The notes beneath the pieces were generated by a model. The model saw only the letters and a program-made list of their open reading frames with translations, made no database searches and had not been told where the DNA came from. This document shows, in pieces, positions 1-9,478 of a stretch of DNA of 64,000 nucleotides (its first letter is position 1; every line of letters begins with the position of its first letter). Source of the stretch: an uncultured Cyclobacteriaceae bacterium (GTDB lineage Bacteria > Bacteroidota > Bacteroidia > Cytophagales > Cyclobacteriaceae). The stretch spans positions 1-64,000 of the forward strand of contig CANLOE010000010.1 in the NCBI GenBank assembly GCA_947492745.1, given 5' to 3'. The position numbers and the translations under genes were made by a program.

Positions 1-73
1 TCAAAAAACGCATTCAGTTACTGATTTGAAGTCAGTTAAGTCCGGAATAGATTTTCTAATGGACATTTTGGGT
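1..73. repeat. Type A MITE-like repeat, cut by window edge
   Basis: This is the right part of the type A repeat seen complete at 28562-28728 and 42982-43148. It ends in TTTTGGGT followed by a TAA flank at 74-76. The left end lies outside the window, so its target duplication cannot be checked. Confidence 0.8.
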
Positions 74-76
74 TAA

Positions 77-493
77 AAGACAAACACCTATGAAGGAGGA
101 CATAAAAGGTGCATTTCAAAGAATGGTTAAGCTTAAGGATTAAAAGAGCTTCTATTGTGTGTCGGCCTTGCGCAGTGGAAACCCGCAGTTAATATACGGA
201 CTTATATCCCTAGCGCAATTGGTTTGAAACAGGATGTTTTTTCAGGGTGGAACTGTACCTTCATGAACCCTATTCATCAATGATCGTTGGACGATATGCT
301 TTATTACACTAATCGCTACTCTGAGCTGGTTTTCTATCCATTTTCTATTGGTAATACTTCAAAAAGCAACCTATCCTATTGCTTTTTTATCCGAAATCTA
401 AGTACTGCCGGTATATATATATGATCCCCAGGACTGGAAAAGAACAACCTTTTTTCGCAACCTTATTCTATCAGGACAAGACTCCTTTTCTCA
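77..493. other. Intergenic, no gene seen
   Basis: This stretch lies between the edge repeat and the end of the OmpA-family gene. I see no convincing reading frame, RNA gene or strong terminator in it. Confidence 0.5.
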
Positions 494-1189
494 TCAGTAC
501 TTCAATATCCTGACTTCTACCCTTCTATTGATAGTAGGGTCGTCACCGTCCGTTGCAATAGGTTTACTTCCTCCAAAAGCCTTGATTTTTATTCGGCGCT
601 TTTCTATAGATTTCCGATCTACCAAGTATTCTTTTACCGCATCTACCCTGAGCTGTGATAGCTTCATGTTCTGTTTAGCGTTTCCTTTGGAGTCAGTATG
701 GCCTTCCAGCTGAACGACCATATTCGGACTACCTTTGAGCATGACGGCTAGCCGGTCGAGTTCATCATGCGACTCTTCCGTAATCGTGTACTGACCTTGA
801 CTAAAAATAAGCCTCTCCAAACGCATGACATGCTCTTCTTCTTTGACAGGTATCATTTCAATATCCTGCTCCACAATACCGTTTTCGTTTTTCTCTGAAA
901 AGAGAACTCTTATCGTCGCCTTTCGAAATCCGGGGGCAGTAGCATAAATGGCATAAGCTTCTCCTTTTTTGATGGGAAATTCATACCTATTTCCGGACAG
1001 CACTCCGATTTTATTGCCATAGGGCAGACTCTCGTACACTATTTTTGCTTCTACGAGCTCACCCGTTTCTACATGAACGACCTTGCCTTGCACGGCGTTC
1101 ACTACCGTATCCGCCATAACAGATGACCCCAAGCAGGTCCCTATATAAAAAATGGATACGAAATATATAAAAATAATTTGCTTAGCCAA
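494..1189 (-). CDS. OmpA-family protein with carboxypeptidase-regulatory-like N-domain
   Basis: A predicted exported protein of 231 residues. A hydrophobic signal segment (about residues 4-22) is followed by a beta-sandwich domain like those in CarboxypepD_reg proteins (about 30-110). A C-terminal OmpA domain (about 125-231) contains the HTDSKG motif and the conserved Asn-Arg-Arg-Val-Glu-Val end. OmpA domains bind peptidoglycan, so an envelope-anchoring role is inferred. It is shorter than its upstream neighbour because it lacks PD40 repeats. It lies 23 bp downstream of that larger OmpA gene on the same strand and is probably co-transcribed. The best start is a TTG at 1189, because no ATG precedes the signal peptide. 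Confidence 0.85.
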   Translation of the reverse strand: MAKQIIFIYFVSIFYIGTCLGSSVMADTVVNAVQGKVVHVETGELVEAKIVYESLPYGNKIGVLSGNRYEFPIKKGEAYAIYATAPGFRKATIRVLFSEKNENGIVEQDIEMIPVKEEEHVMRLERLIFSQGQYTITEESHDELDRLAVMLKGSPNMVVQLEGHTDSKGNAKQNMKLSQLRVDAVKEYLVDRKSIEKRRIKIKAFGGSKPIATDGDDPTINRRVEVRILKY

Positions 1190-1212
1190 TGTTAGATATT
1201 TATCAAATGAAA

Positions 1213-3234
1213 TTATTCTTTAATAATCCTAAATTCAACACGCCTATTCTGACTCCTGCCCTCGGCAGTATCATTAGAGGTAGTCGGCGATTTCTCACCA
1301 AGATAAACCAGTGAAAGCCTGTCTTTTTTAACACCATTTTTTATCAAATAGTTATAGACGGCCTTTGCCCGCCGTTCGGAGAGTTGTAGATTATAATTGG
1401 CATCTCCTACATTATCGGTATGTCCCGCCACTTCCATTTCTATGGACTCATTCTTCTTCAGTAGTTTGGACATCCTCAGAAGCTCAGCATTGGACGTTTC
1501 TTTCAGCCTGGCTTTGTCGAAGTCGAAAAACACATTGTTGAGTACGATGACTGCTTTTTCTTCTATGGGCACCAGACTGATATTATCCAGCTCAAAGGAT
1601 TTCTTATTGTCCATCGCCTCATCGGTTAGGTCGATGTTCTGGCTTTCGGTCATAAAGCCATCCATAGTGGCCGTTATTCCGTATTTTTCACCAAAAGGCA
1701 GTATAATTTCATACTCTCCGTTCTCAGGATTGGATTTTGCGATTCCGATTTCTTTTCCATCAGAAAGGCGCTCGTAAACAATTTTTCCTTCTATGGGTTC
1801 GTTTGTTTTGGCATTGACCAACTTACCCTTGATTGTAAAAACAGGGTCGGGAGTCACTATAAGCGGCATTTCTATCCTGAAGATATCCATGTCATCTTCT
1901 TCTACCCCTTTAGAGTAATAAGCAAAATCACTGGAGGCGGGTATATTGAAAAATAGGTCTTCCTTCTCAGAGTTAATGTCTGCGCCCAGATTCTGAGGGT
2001 CGGACCAGTTGGTCCAACTATCGTCCAATCGTTGTGTGACATAAATATCGCTTCCTCCAAAGCCGCTGAATCCTTTCGAGGAAAAATATAAGGTCTTGTC
2101 ATCAGCCGCGAGAAACGGTGAAGACTCTTCGCTGGCAGTATTCACGGTTTTTCCGAGATTGAGCGGTTCTGTCCATACACTATCCTCCTGTAGAAAGCTT
2201 ACGTACAAGTCCCTGTCACCATTGGTATCGTCTCTCTCCACGGAAAGTATCAGGGCTTTCCGGCTATTGGTAAGGAAGAAATTGGCTTTTTTGGAATAAT
2301 TGTAATCATCTTGTATTTCGAGTGCCGTCGGTTTCGACCACTCGCCATTCTCATGGGAACTAATCGATACTCCTGCCAGCATTTTACCACTATTGGTATA
2401 CCGGTTTCCGAGCAGCATCAATACTGTTTTGCCATCCGGGGTAACAGAACTCACAAAGTTGGGGCCGGCATTGTTCAGTGTCGGACCGATGTTCTTGGCC
2501 ACTTTCCACTCTCCCGTCAGGGTATCCTTTTCCGAATACCAGATATCCTCATCGTCATTGATACCGCCGATATTTTCCGGGTGATTTTTTCTACTGAAAT
2601 AAAGTATCTTACCATCCGGTGATAATAAGGGTCGGAATTCTTTGTATTTACTGTTTACATTTTCGCTTAGACGTTCCGTTTTGATTTTCTCATTCAGATC
2701 CTCGGGAAGCGCTATCTCAGCCGTGATGGGAATATCCGAATCAGAGATAGCGATGGCATCGATACTGTAGTACTCCGGTACGGCAGCGCCATCGAACTCC
2801 ACCTTGACGGCAACTACCGCATAAGGGGTTTCTTCCATGAAAACATTCATCATCCTACCTTCTAGAGGTATGGCTCTTGGATTAAACGTATTTACTTCAT
2901 GTTCCGTACCGTTCTCTTCGAAAATGGCAACTCTGAATATCGTACTTGGATTATAAGACTCAGCGATGGCAATCTGTCGAATTTTCATAGGTTGGGCAAA
3001 ACCGACTTTCAAAAAATCTTTCTTATTGGCCCTGTCGGGTGTCCATGCATTGGGGCTTTCTCCACCTGCCGGTAGCACGTTCGGTTTACCCAGCACCTGT
3101 TGAGCAGCATACTGTACCGGGGTAAGTTCGGATGAAAATTCTATGACTTCATTTGCCCATTGTATGTTCTGAGCCTTTGAAAATGAACAAACCAAAAACA
3201 ATAATACTATAAGTATCGGTAAATGTTTTTTCAT
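1213..3234 (-). CDS. PD40/OmpA-family envelope protein
   Basis: A 673-residue exported protein typical of Bacteroidota. It starts with a clear signal peptide ending at Ala-Gln (about residue 21). A discoidin-like region follows (about 25-170), then several PD40/WD40-like beta-propeller repeats with phrases such as LSPDGKILYFSRK and LAADDKTLYFSSKG (about 200-455). A CarboxypepD_reg-like domain (about 465-560) and a C-terminal OmpA domain with GHTDNVGD and LSERRAKAV complete it. The OmpA part should hold peptidoglycan while the propeller binds an unknown envelope partner. Proteins of this architecture are often near gliding or type IX secretion genes, but no such genes are visible here. It is the first gene of a two-gene unit with the shorter OmpA protein. 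Confidence 0.9.
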   Translation of the reverse strand: MKKHLPILIVLLFLVCSFSKAQNIQWANEVIEFSSELTPVQYAAQQVLGKPNVLPAGGESPNAWTPDRANKKDFLKVGFAQPMKIRQIAIAESYNPSTIFRVAIFEENGTEHEVNTFNPRAIPLEGRMMNVFMEETPYAVVAVKVEFDGAAVPEYYSIDAIAISDSDIPITAEIALPEDLNEKIKTERLSENVNSKYKEFRPLLSPDGKILYFSRKNHPENIGGINDDEDIWYSEKDTLTGEWKVAKNIGPTLNNAGPNFVSSVTPDGKTVLMLLGNRYTNSGKMLAGVSISSHENGEWSKPTALEIQDDYNYSKKANFFLTNSRKALILSVERDDTNGDRDLYVSFLQEDSVWTEPLNLGKTVNTASEESSPFLAADDKTLYFSSKGFSGFGGSDIYVTQRLDDSWTNWSDPQNLGADINSEKEDLFFNIPASSDFAYYSKGVEEDDMDIFRIEMPLIVTPDPVFTIKGKLVNAKTNEPIEGKIVYERLSDGKEIGIAKSNPENGEYEIILPFGEKYGITATMDGFMTESQNIDLTDEAMDNKKSFELDNISLVPIEEKAVIVLNNVFFDFDKARLKETSNAELLRMSKLLKKNESIEMEVAGHTDNVGDANYNLQLSERRAKAVYNYLIKNGVKKDRLSLVYLGEKSPTTSNDTAEGRSQNRRVEFRIIKE

Positions 3235-3381
3235 GTGGAAAAATTAATTCTTAAAAAAATCTGCCTGTGAGCCTTAGCCTTACTAAACATAACTAAAAAA
3301 TTAAAATTAAAATAATTTCTTGGTCGAAACAGGTTATTGCAGGTGAAAATTCGTATTTTATTATAAGGGCAAAAAAAATAC

Positions 3382-5688
3382 CTAATCGAGAGAATGCTTG
3401 TTAAATAACAGATAACCAACGTGTATCAACACACCGAATCTTGTTTCAGGGTCATCATAGTAGTTGAGACTGGCGCTGATCGGCCCCACAGGACTGTGCA
3501 GGACGGCACCTAGCGTACCGACGAAAAAGAAACCTTTTTCAAATTCGCCATACCTTGCACTTTGATCAAAGCTTTCCACGATACCATTGAAAGCCTTGAA
3601 CATATAGGCTTCTGCCCTCAGGTCTAAATTTGGGCGGATGGCATATATATTTCTAAACCCTCCTCCCAAAAAATTGTGCGCCCTCAGTTTTTGAAGAAAC
3701 AGCGTCCTACTATCCTGTAATGGGTTGAAGGAAGGACTGCTAATGACCGAACCCAGGAAATTAGAAAAAAAGGGCTGATTGGAAGCCACACCTTCCAAGT
3801 AATACCCATAACTATATTTGCCTGCTTTCAGATAATGTTCCAGTTGTAGTTTTAGGCGTAGCCATTGATGAGAATCACGTACCCCCCTGTCAATGAAAGC
3901 AGTACTCCCGGGGAAGTAATTTTCTTCCATAGTAAAATAATCAGCGGAAAGGTTCAGCCTTTTCCCTTGGTTCGCATACTGCTTTCTATTCAGGGTATTG
4001 CTGGATAGGCTGAAGCCGTAGCGCTGCCCCTCTAGGTCAAGTTTGTCCAGAATATCCGTGGAAATCAAGGAAGAGCGGTTGCTATAACGGTTGGTATTGT
4101 TGACATGGGCCACGCTCATGATCAGCTTGTACTTACTGCCCAGCGGCATACCCATTCCCAGACCATAACTTCGGTCCACATTGTCCATAATAGTTGGGGA
4201 CTCCTCTCGGATGAGTACATCACTGATGTCCAGAAAATCCCAGCGGTTAATGGTCACCTTGGGTTCGACATAAAAGGGCTTCCTCCCTGGAAAGTTGATT
4301 TTGGGCCTCGCCTGAAAGGATTTGTAAAAATTCCCGGCATAGGCACTTATATTGAACTTCGTGAGCAAACTACCAAAGTGATAATAAGAAAGTCCAAGGT
4401 AGACATGGCTGACATCTTTGGAGGCCAGTGTACCTCCAAAATCCAGGTTAAGGTTGTTCTCCGGCCTCCCCTTGATCGCCAGTTCATAAGATTCCTGCTT
4501 TTCGTCATAGACGATATTGGGATATATCGTACGGAAAAACTCTTCTGAGGTAAGTCTGAAATAGCCTTTTTTCAAATCTTTGAGATAGAATTCTTCTCCC
4601 TTTTTTAAAAAAAACACCTTCTTGATATAGCGCTGCTGCTTGCTGTTAAAACCATGGAACTTGATATCCGAAAAATGGTAGGGGCGAAACTGATTTGCAA
4701 ATGCGTTTCGTTCCTTCGCCAGTGTACTGCACTTCTTCCGGCGCTCGATCAATGTTTTGATACGCTCGACCTCCCTTAGGCCTGCCGAATAACCGCTATC
4801 AATGAGACTTTTCACTTTTTTGAAATCAAAGGAGGAATAGCCTTTCAGGTTGGGTTCGACATAGGCTCCTTTGCCTTCCAAGCTTGTCGGATCGGATTTA
4901 TCCAGGAACATATAGAGCAATGATTGATTGACCAGCTGATCATCATTATGATAAGGATACTCGTCAAATACTTTCGAAGAGACATTCACTCCGATGATGA
5001 TGTCCGGGTTAAATTCCTTTTGAGCTACATCCACCGGGAAATTATTGTAAATGCCTCCGTCAAAAAGGTATTTGCCACTTACCTTGATAGGTCTGTAGAA
5101 CAAAGGAACGGATAAGGTCGCCCGAAGTGCATCACTGAGATTACCCTCAGCGATGATAACTTCCTGTTGTGTGAAAATCTCAGAAGTGACGACCCTCAAG
5201 GGTACCAGTAGGCTATCAAAATCATAATGGGCCGCTGCTGACTGCCTGGCCAATTGTTCCGACAAGGCAAAGTTCAATGTCAGGTCACTGGCAAGGGTAG
5301 AGTTGAAATTAGCATTGAGCAGGGAGTCTACGGATAGTTTTAAGCTCAGCCATGAGGGATCGATGTCCTTTTTACTATAATAATCATTGTACCGCCGGTC
5401 TACCTGCCCATATACCCAGTTCTGAAAATCTACCGAAGTGACAAGCGCCTCTATTTCATCAGCAGAATAACCCGCAGCGTAGGTTCCTCCGATAACCCCC
5501 CCCATGGAGGTCCCTACCACATAATCTATCGGTATCTCATTCTCCTCCAGTGCTTTGATAACCCCTACATGGGCGAGCCCTTTGGCTCCTCCTCCACTAA
5601 GTACCAAGGCTACTTTTTGGCATCTAGCCGATGTTACCTTGAAAAACAAGAAAATCAATAAAAGCAATATTCGGATTTTCAGCGGCAT
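3382..5688 (-). CDS. Patatin-like phospholipase with POTRA and beta-barrel (PlpD/type Vd-like)
   Basis: A 768-residue protein with a signal peptide (about 1-22). The patatin lipase domain carries the oxyanion motif GGGAKG (32-37), the nucleophile motif GTSMG with Ser61, and the catalytic Asp in FDGGIYNNFP (about 214). After about residue 335 comes a POTRA-like segment (HFSDIKFHGF onward). An Omp85-type 16-strand barrel follows and ends in an outer-membrane-like strand. This is the layout of PlpD (type Vd autotransporters), which place a phospholipase A at the outer membrane. Lipase, POTRA and barrel parts are seen; secretion or surface display is inferred. It is transcribed towards the OmpA pair but separated from it by about 147 bp, so it may have its own promoter. 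Confidence 0.9.
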   Translation of the reverse strand: MPLKIRILLLLIFLFFKVTSARCQKVALVLSGGGAKGLAHVGVIKALEENEIPIDYVVGTSMGGVIGGTYAAGYSADEIEALVTSVDFQNWVYGQVDRRYNDYYSKKDIDPSWLSLKLSVDSLLNANFNSTLASDLTLNFALSEQLARQSAAAHYDFDSLLVPLRVVTSEIFTQQEVIIAEGNLSDALRATLSVPLFYRPIKVSGKYLFDGGIYNNFPVDVAQKEFNPDIIIGVNVSSKVFDEYPYHNDDQLVNQSLLYMFLDKSDPTSLEGKGAYVEPNLKGYSSFDFKKVKSLIDSGYSAGLREVERIKTLIERRKKCSTLAKERNAFANQFRPYHFSDIKFHGFNSKQQRYIKKVFFLKKGEEFYLKDLKKGYFRLTSEEFFRTIYPNIVYDEKQESYELAIKGRPENNLNLDFGGTLASKDVSHVYLGLSYYHFGSLLTKFNISAYAGNFYKSFQARPKINFPGRKPFYVEPKVTINRWDFLDISDVLIREESPTIMDNVDRSYGLGMGMPLGSKYKLIMSVAHVNNTNRYSNRSSLISTDILDKLDLEGQRYGFSLSSNTLNRKQYANQGKRLNLSADYFTMEENYFPGSTAFIDRGVRDSHQWLRLKLQLEHYLKAGKYSYGYYLEGVASNQPFFSNFLGSVISSPSFNPLQDSRTLFLQKLRAHNFLGGGFRNIYAIRPNLDLRAEAYMFKAFNGIVESFDQSARYGEFEKGFFFVGTLGAVLHSPVGPISASLNYYDDPETRFGVLIHVGYLLFNKHSLD

Positions 5689-5993
5689 ATCTGCTTTAAG
5701 AGTTTACTATCATAACGATTATCAAGGAAGGCATTGGCGTTTACACCGACCTGATCAAAGAAGGTAGTACTATTTAATGTTATTCCTCTTTTGGTATAGG
5801 ACACCTCTGCCACACAATAACAGTATAGGTACATGAGAGGTCTTCATAGAGTGTTCGGCCAAGTGAAAAAGACCTTCCTGATAATTATCAACGCAGAATA
5901 AAGACAAAAAGTGCATGAAAATAGTCCCTCAATTTTAGAGATTGCTTTGAACTGTATCTTTTTTACCTTCATTTTGGTCGGTATTGATTTTTC

Positions 5994-6332
5994 ACCCGGA
6001 TCATGCATTGAAAAATCTACTGCGGATCTAAATAGCTGCAAACCGGTCGTTGCACTACGTTTTTTGAATTCACCATAGCGGTGCTATGCTAAATCCAATA
6101 AAACTCACTGATTTATAGATATTTAAACCCAAATTGATCGATAGAAATCGTGATGAGCGTATCAATAGCAAAATACCGGCCATTTGGATTCGTTCGGCAT
6201 AGCACCGCTATGGTGAATGAAGACCAGTGGGCAAAGCTTCCGGTAGGAAGCTATTTATGCGCGGAATAGGTTCTCTATTGATCATTTTGGGTTAAAACCG
6301 GCCCCAACCGTAAAGCAATGCATTATTCGGGT
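5994..6332. repeat. Type E repeat interrupted by a type B repeat
   Basis: The left part (5994-6123) matches the type E repeat at 41569-41898, starting ACCCGGATCATGC. A complete type B element (6127-6292) follows. The remaining degenerate right end, CATTATTCGGGT, closes at 6332. Subtracting the B copy and one 3-bp duplication leaves about 170 bp, close to the 167 bp of type E. The host E copy is much more worn than the inserted B copy. Confidence 0.7.
6127..6292 (+). repeat. Type B MITE-like repeat, 166 bp
   Basis: The ends are ACCCAAATTGATC and GATCATTTTGGGT, imperfect inverted repeats. TAA at 6124-6126 and TAA at 6293-6295 form a 3-bp target duplication. Near its centre is the hairpin CATAGC-ACC-GCTATG (6198-6212). 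It has no coding capacity. It is nearly identical to the copies at 8220, 38629, 41231 and 50820. Confidence 0.9.
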
Positions 6333-6377
6333 TAATTTTTGTTATCAAGCAATGAATCCATATCATTTTATGGACAT

Positions 6378-6405
6378 AAAAAAACAGGGCTATTATACCC
6401 TGTTT
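6378..6405 (-). terminator. Rho-independent terminator of the M23 peptidase gene
   Basis: On the minus strand the stem AACAGGG / CCCTGTT encloses a short AT-rich loop and is followed by a T run. It lies about 55 bp past the stop codon of the M23 peptidase. Confidence 0.8.
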
Positions 6406-6458
6406 TCCATGTTATCTTTAAGCTGGAGTATTGATATACCCTAGCGGATGAGTTGCGA

Positions 6459-7757
6459 TTACTTCCGCACCATTAGTTCTTTATCTGCATCCGGAAAAGG
6501 TATTGCATTCAGTTTCTCCACTATCTCTGATTTTATCTTCATAAACTCATCACGATGCTCTTCCTTGATGGGTTCGGATGGTGGTAATTTTACCTTAAGT
6601 GCATCTACCTGCACCCCTGCTTTCCAAAAACGATAGCATAAGTGATTGCCTGTAGCTAAACCCGTACTGCCCACATAGCCGATAGTCTGCCCTTGTCGCA
6701 CACGTGTACCACGCTTGATACCACTGGCGATTTTCGACATGTGCAGGTACTGTGTAGTGTAGGTACTATTGTGCTTTACTTTAACAAAGTTACCATTGTA
6801 TTTCGAAAAGCGGGCTTCGGTGATGATACCATCCCCGACACTTCTGATTTCAGTTCCTCTTGGGGCCGCGAAATCAGTTCCTCTGTGTGCTTTCCACCGC
6901 TTTTGAACGGGATGATAACGGTTGCCCGAATACCGAGAGCTGATCCTCGAAAACTTCAGTGGGTATTTTAATAGTGCTTTTTGTAAGCTATTGCCATTCT
7001 CATCAAAGTGGTCGGCCCCACTGCCCTGATCATAATGTATCGCATAATAGGGATTATTGAAATGCTCAAAATATATCCCTTTTATTTCACCTATACCGAC
7101 AGAAGTTCCATCAACAATCTTGTCTTCGTAGACCAACTTAAATCTATCGCCCTTTTGCAATCTGAAAAAGTCAACCTGCCAGCCGAATACATCCACAAAA
7201 TTATTGGTCAGCTGCGGCCCCAGACCTATAGCCTGCATGGCATCCGAAAGAGAGGTTTCTATAATTCCCGAAGCACTGCGCTCTATCAGTTCCACCTCTC
7301 TACTGACTTTTTCTACTGTGATACTATCCGAAAGATTGAAAACAACATACTCCATAGCATTAGGCTCATAAACGAAAGCCTTTGCGGTCGTCAATGAGTC
7401 CGGATGGCAGATAATGGTGTACTTCTTGTTTGCCGCAATCTTCCTGACATCGAAAATAGGCTTGGATACTTGTGCCAGCTGATGAATCTCTTTATAGGGC
7501 ACATTATAATCCAATAGAATATCGGAAAGGTTTTGGTTGTTTTTGATTTTGGCTTCTATGACCACCATTGAATCCACCGGCATCCCATACAGGAATTCCG
7601 GTTCGATGACATCAATTTCAGTGGAATCCGAAGAAGCTTGAACCGCTGCAATGGTATCTTCCATAGCAGGACGGTCTACTCTAAGATAGGGCATACCAAA
7701 GTACACACCAATAGAGATAAGGGCCATAGCACATAGCCCAATCCATTTTTTTAGCAT
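6459..7757 (-). CDS. M23-family peptidoglycan peptidase
   Basis: A 432-residue protein with an N-terminal signal anchor (about residues 5-22). A LysM/opacity-factor-like region (about 60-235) is followed by an M23 (LytM) metallopeptidase domain (about 285-400). The zinc-site motif His291-x-x-x-Asp295 (HRGTD) and His339 are present. The usual HxH motif reads His372-Leu-Cys374, so the normal zinc ligand His is replaced by Cys. From memory this substitution occurs in other Bacteroidota members, so it is probably a subfamily trait rather than a loss. The likely role is trimming peptidoglycan cross-links during cell-wall growth. The gene stands alone with its own terminator, and repeats lie on both sides. 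Confidence 0.87.
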   Translation of the reverse strand: MLKKWIGLCAMALISIGVYFGMPYLRVDRPAMEDTIAAVQASSDSTEIDVIEPEFLYGMPVDSMVVIEAKIKNNQNLSDILLDYNVPYKEIHQLAQVSKPIFDVRKIAANKKYTIICHPDSLTTAKAFVYEPNAMEYVVFNLSDSITVEKVSREVELIERSASGIIETSLSDAMQAIGLGPQLTNNFVDVFGWQVDFFRLQKGDRFKLVYEDKIVDGTSVGIGEIKGIYFEHFNNPYYAIHYDQGSGADHFDENGNSLQKALLKYPLKFSRISSRYSGNRYHPVQKRWKAHRGTDFAAPRGTEIRSVGDGIITEARFSKYNGNFVKVKHNSTYTTQYLHMSKIASGIKRGTRVRQGQTIGYVGSTGLATGNHLCYRFWKAGVQVDALKVKLPPSEPIKEEHRDEFMKIKSEIVEKLNAIPFPDADKELMVRK

Positions 7758-8219
7758 GATAATTTTTCAAAAAATGCGCTTTAGCGCGTTTACATAACAC
7801 CTTGAACGAACAAGTATAAAAAAAAATATATTAAAAAAGAAGTATTTGAATTTATTCTACTTTTAATAGCTTTTTACAAAGCATTATTTTTAAACTTACA
7901 CATAACGTAGGGGCCGATGCTGAACTTGAACTCATGCCATCGGTATTCTAAAACGATTTTCACTGATTCCATAAAGGCAATAATCCTTATCGACAAACGT
8001 GAGTTCGATGACTCCTTCGAGGAGCAAAAAAAGCATCTTCAACCTTCGATTTTTTCGTTAGAGGCCTGTTTTCCCAACAGAACTCATGAAATTCCGAGGT
8101 GCGCCCCTCACATTACGGAGTTAGGCTTCTTCAAATCAGTGAAATGAGCGTGTTTTTTGAATTATCCGTAGCGGTGCTACGCTGAATCCGATAAAACGCC
8201 CTGATTTATTGCATTTTAA

Positions 8220-8385
8220 ACCCAAATTGATCGATAGAAATCGTGATGAGCGTATAAATAGCAAAATACCGGCCATTTGGATTCGTTCGGCATAGCACCG
8301 CTATGGTGAATGAAGACAGGTGGGCAAAGCTTCCGGTAGGAAGCTATTTATGCGCGGAATAGGTTCTCTATTGATCATTTGGGGT
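8220..8385 (+). repeat. Type B MITE-like repeat, 166 bp
   Basis: Flanked by TAA (8217-8219) and TAA (8386-8388). It differs from the copy at 6127 at only a handful of positions, so both insertions are recent. It sits at the same point of its type E host as that copy does. Confidence 0.9.
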
Positions 8386-8409
8386 TAAACCCTCAGGACT
8401 AAGCACTAA

Positions 8410-8568
8410 TACAAACTTAGCTTTCAAATATCGCCTATCTTCCTGTTCATTTTGCTTCACTCTGCGTTGACAATCCTCGGGATAGCGCTGCTATCCCTGC
8501 GGTTATCGCCTTGATTGAAACAAAATGACCCGCGGAATCTTATACGACATTTAAAACCTAAATTTGTA
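8410..8568 (+). repeat. Type D MITE-like repeat, 159 bp
   Basis: Begins TACAAACTTAGC and ends AAATTTGTA, with TAA at 8407-8409 and TAA at 8569-8571 as a 3-bp duplication. The centre holds the strong hairpin GGGATAGC-GCT-GCTATCCC. There is no reading frame inside. It is the insertion closest to the epimerase gene start. Confidence 0.9.
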
Positions 8569-8635
8569 TAATACATAATCCGGGTTGAAATTATCCCAAA
8601 ATCTTTATAGGACAAAATTTATATCAGCATACACA

Positions 8636-9478
8636 ATGATAGCAACAAATACAGAGAAACCGACACGAATTTCTATTATGGGCTGTGGCTGGTTAGGCCT
8701 ACCATTGGCCATAAGACTGAGGCAAAAAGGCTACTCCGTCAAAGGGTCCACCACTAGCAAGGATAAACTGGCACACCTGGAAGAAGAAGGTATAAGCGCT
8801 TATCAACTCTCGCTGGCGCCCAATCCGAAAAATGGTTTTTCGGACTTTTTCGAAACGGATATCGCTCTGATCAATATTCCTCCGAGCAATCCCAATGGTA
8901 AAGAGAACTATCCCGATCAGCTGAAAGCCATCATCGCAGCAATAACAGATGCAAAGGTCAAAAAAGTACTGTTCGTCAGCACCACTTCGGTCTACCCCAA
9001 CCTGAACAGGGTTGTACGGGAAGACGAGGCCGAGCATGTCATCTCACCACACTCGGGAGTAGATATGCTGGCGATGGAACAGTTGTTTACTTCCAACCCT
9101 GCTTTTGAGACTACGGTCCTTCGTTTTGCAGGTCTCTTTGGTGGAGATAGAAAACCGGGCCGCTTTCTTGCCGGCAAGAAAAATATCAAAGGTGCTCAAG
9201 CTCCCGTCAACCTCATTCATCTGGAAGACTGTATCGGTATCCTACATACCTTGATGGATCAGGGACATTGGGGCAGTACTTTCAATGCCTGCTCGGAGAA
9301 GCATCCGAGTCGTGAAGACTTCTATACACTATCTGCTAAGATCGCCGGGCTGGAACCTCCTACTTTTTCCGAAGAAGAGATGTCCTACAAAATCATCACC
9401 CCTGACAAGTTGGCCAAAGTGACGGGCTACCGGTTCTTCTATCCTGACCCACTCAAGACGATACGTTTTATCGAGTAG
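8636..9478 (+). CDS. NAD(P)-binding epimerase/dehydratase-like protein (YeeZ-type SDR)
   Basis: A 280-residue extended short-chain dehydrogenase-like protein. The nucleotide-binding glycine motif reads GCGWLGLPLA (about residues 15-24), in the style of YeeZ/YwnB proteins. VSTTSVYPN resembles the SDR active-site strand, but the usual YxxxK pair is not obvious, so catalysis is uncertain. The substrate is unknown. The reading frame stays open upstream into a type E repeat end; the ATG at 8636 is chosen because residues before it are repeat-derived. The stop overlaps the end of the convergent dsbD gene by 11 bp, so there is no room for a terminator between them. Confidence 0.75.
   Translation: MIATNTEKPTRISIMGCGWLGLPLAIRLRQKGYSVKGSTTSKDKLAHLEEEGISAYQLSLAPNPKNGFSDFFETDIALINIPPSNPNGKENYPDQLKAIIAAITDAKVKKVLFVSTTSVYPNLNRVVREDEAEHVISPHSGVDMLAMEQLFTSNPAFETTVLRFAGLFGGDRKPGRFLAGKKNIKGAQAPVNLIHLEDCIGILHTLMDQGHWGSTFNACSEKHPSREDFYTLSAKIAGLEPPTFSEEEMSYKIITPDKLAKVTGYRFFYPDPLKTIRFIE

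Larger units (their letters stand above)
8090..8585. repeat. Type E/A repeat carrying nested type B and type D elements
   Basis: A degenerate type E/A copy runs from about 8090 to the right end ATAATCCGGGT at 8585. A possible TGA duplication is seen at 8087-8089 and 8586-8588. It is split by a type B element (8220-8385) and again by a type D element (8410-8568). Removing both with their duplications restores about 165 bp. The left boundary is the least certain part. Confidence 0.65.

Noticed and set aside
7917-8147. 76-codon frame left of the nested repeats
   Set aside because: It runs through repeat-derived sequence shared with 41501-41550, so it is not a conserved gene.
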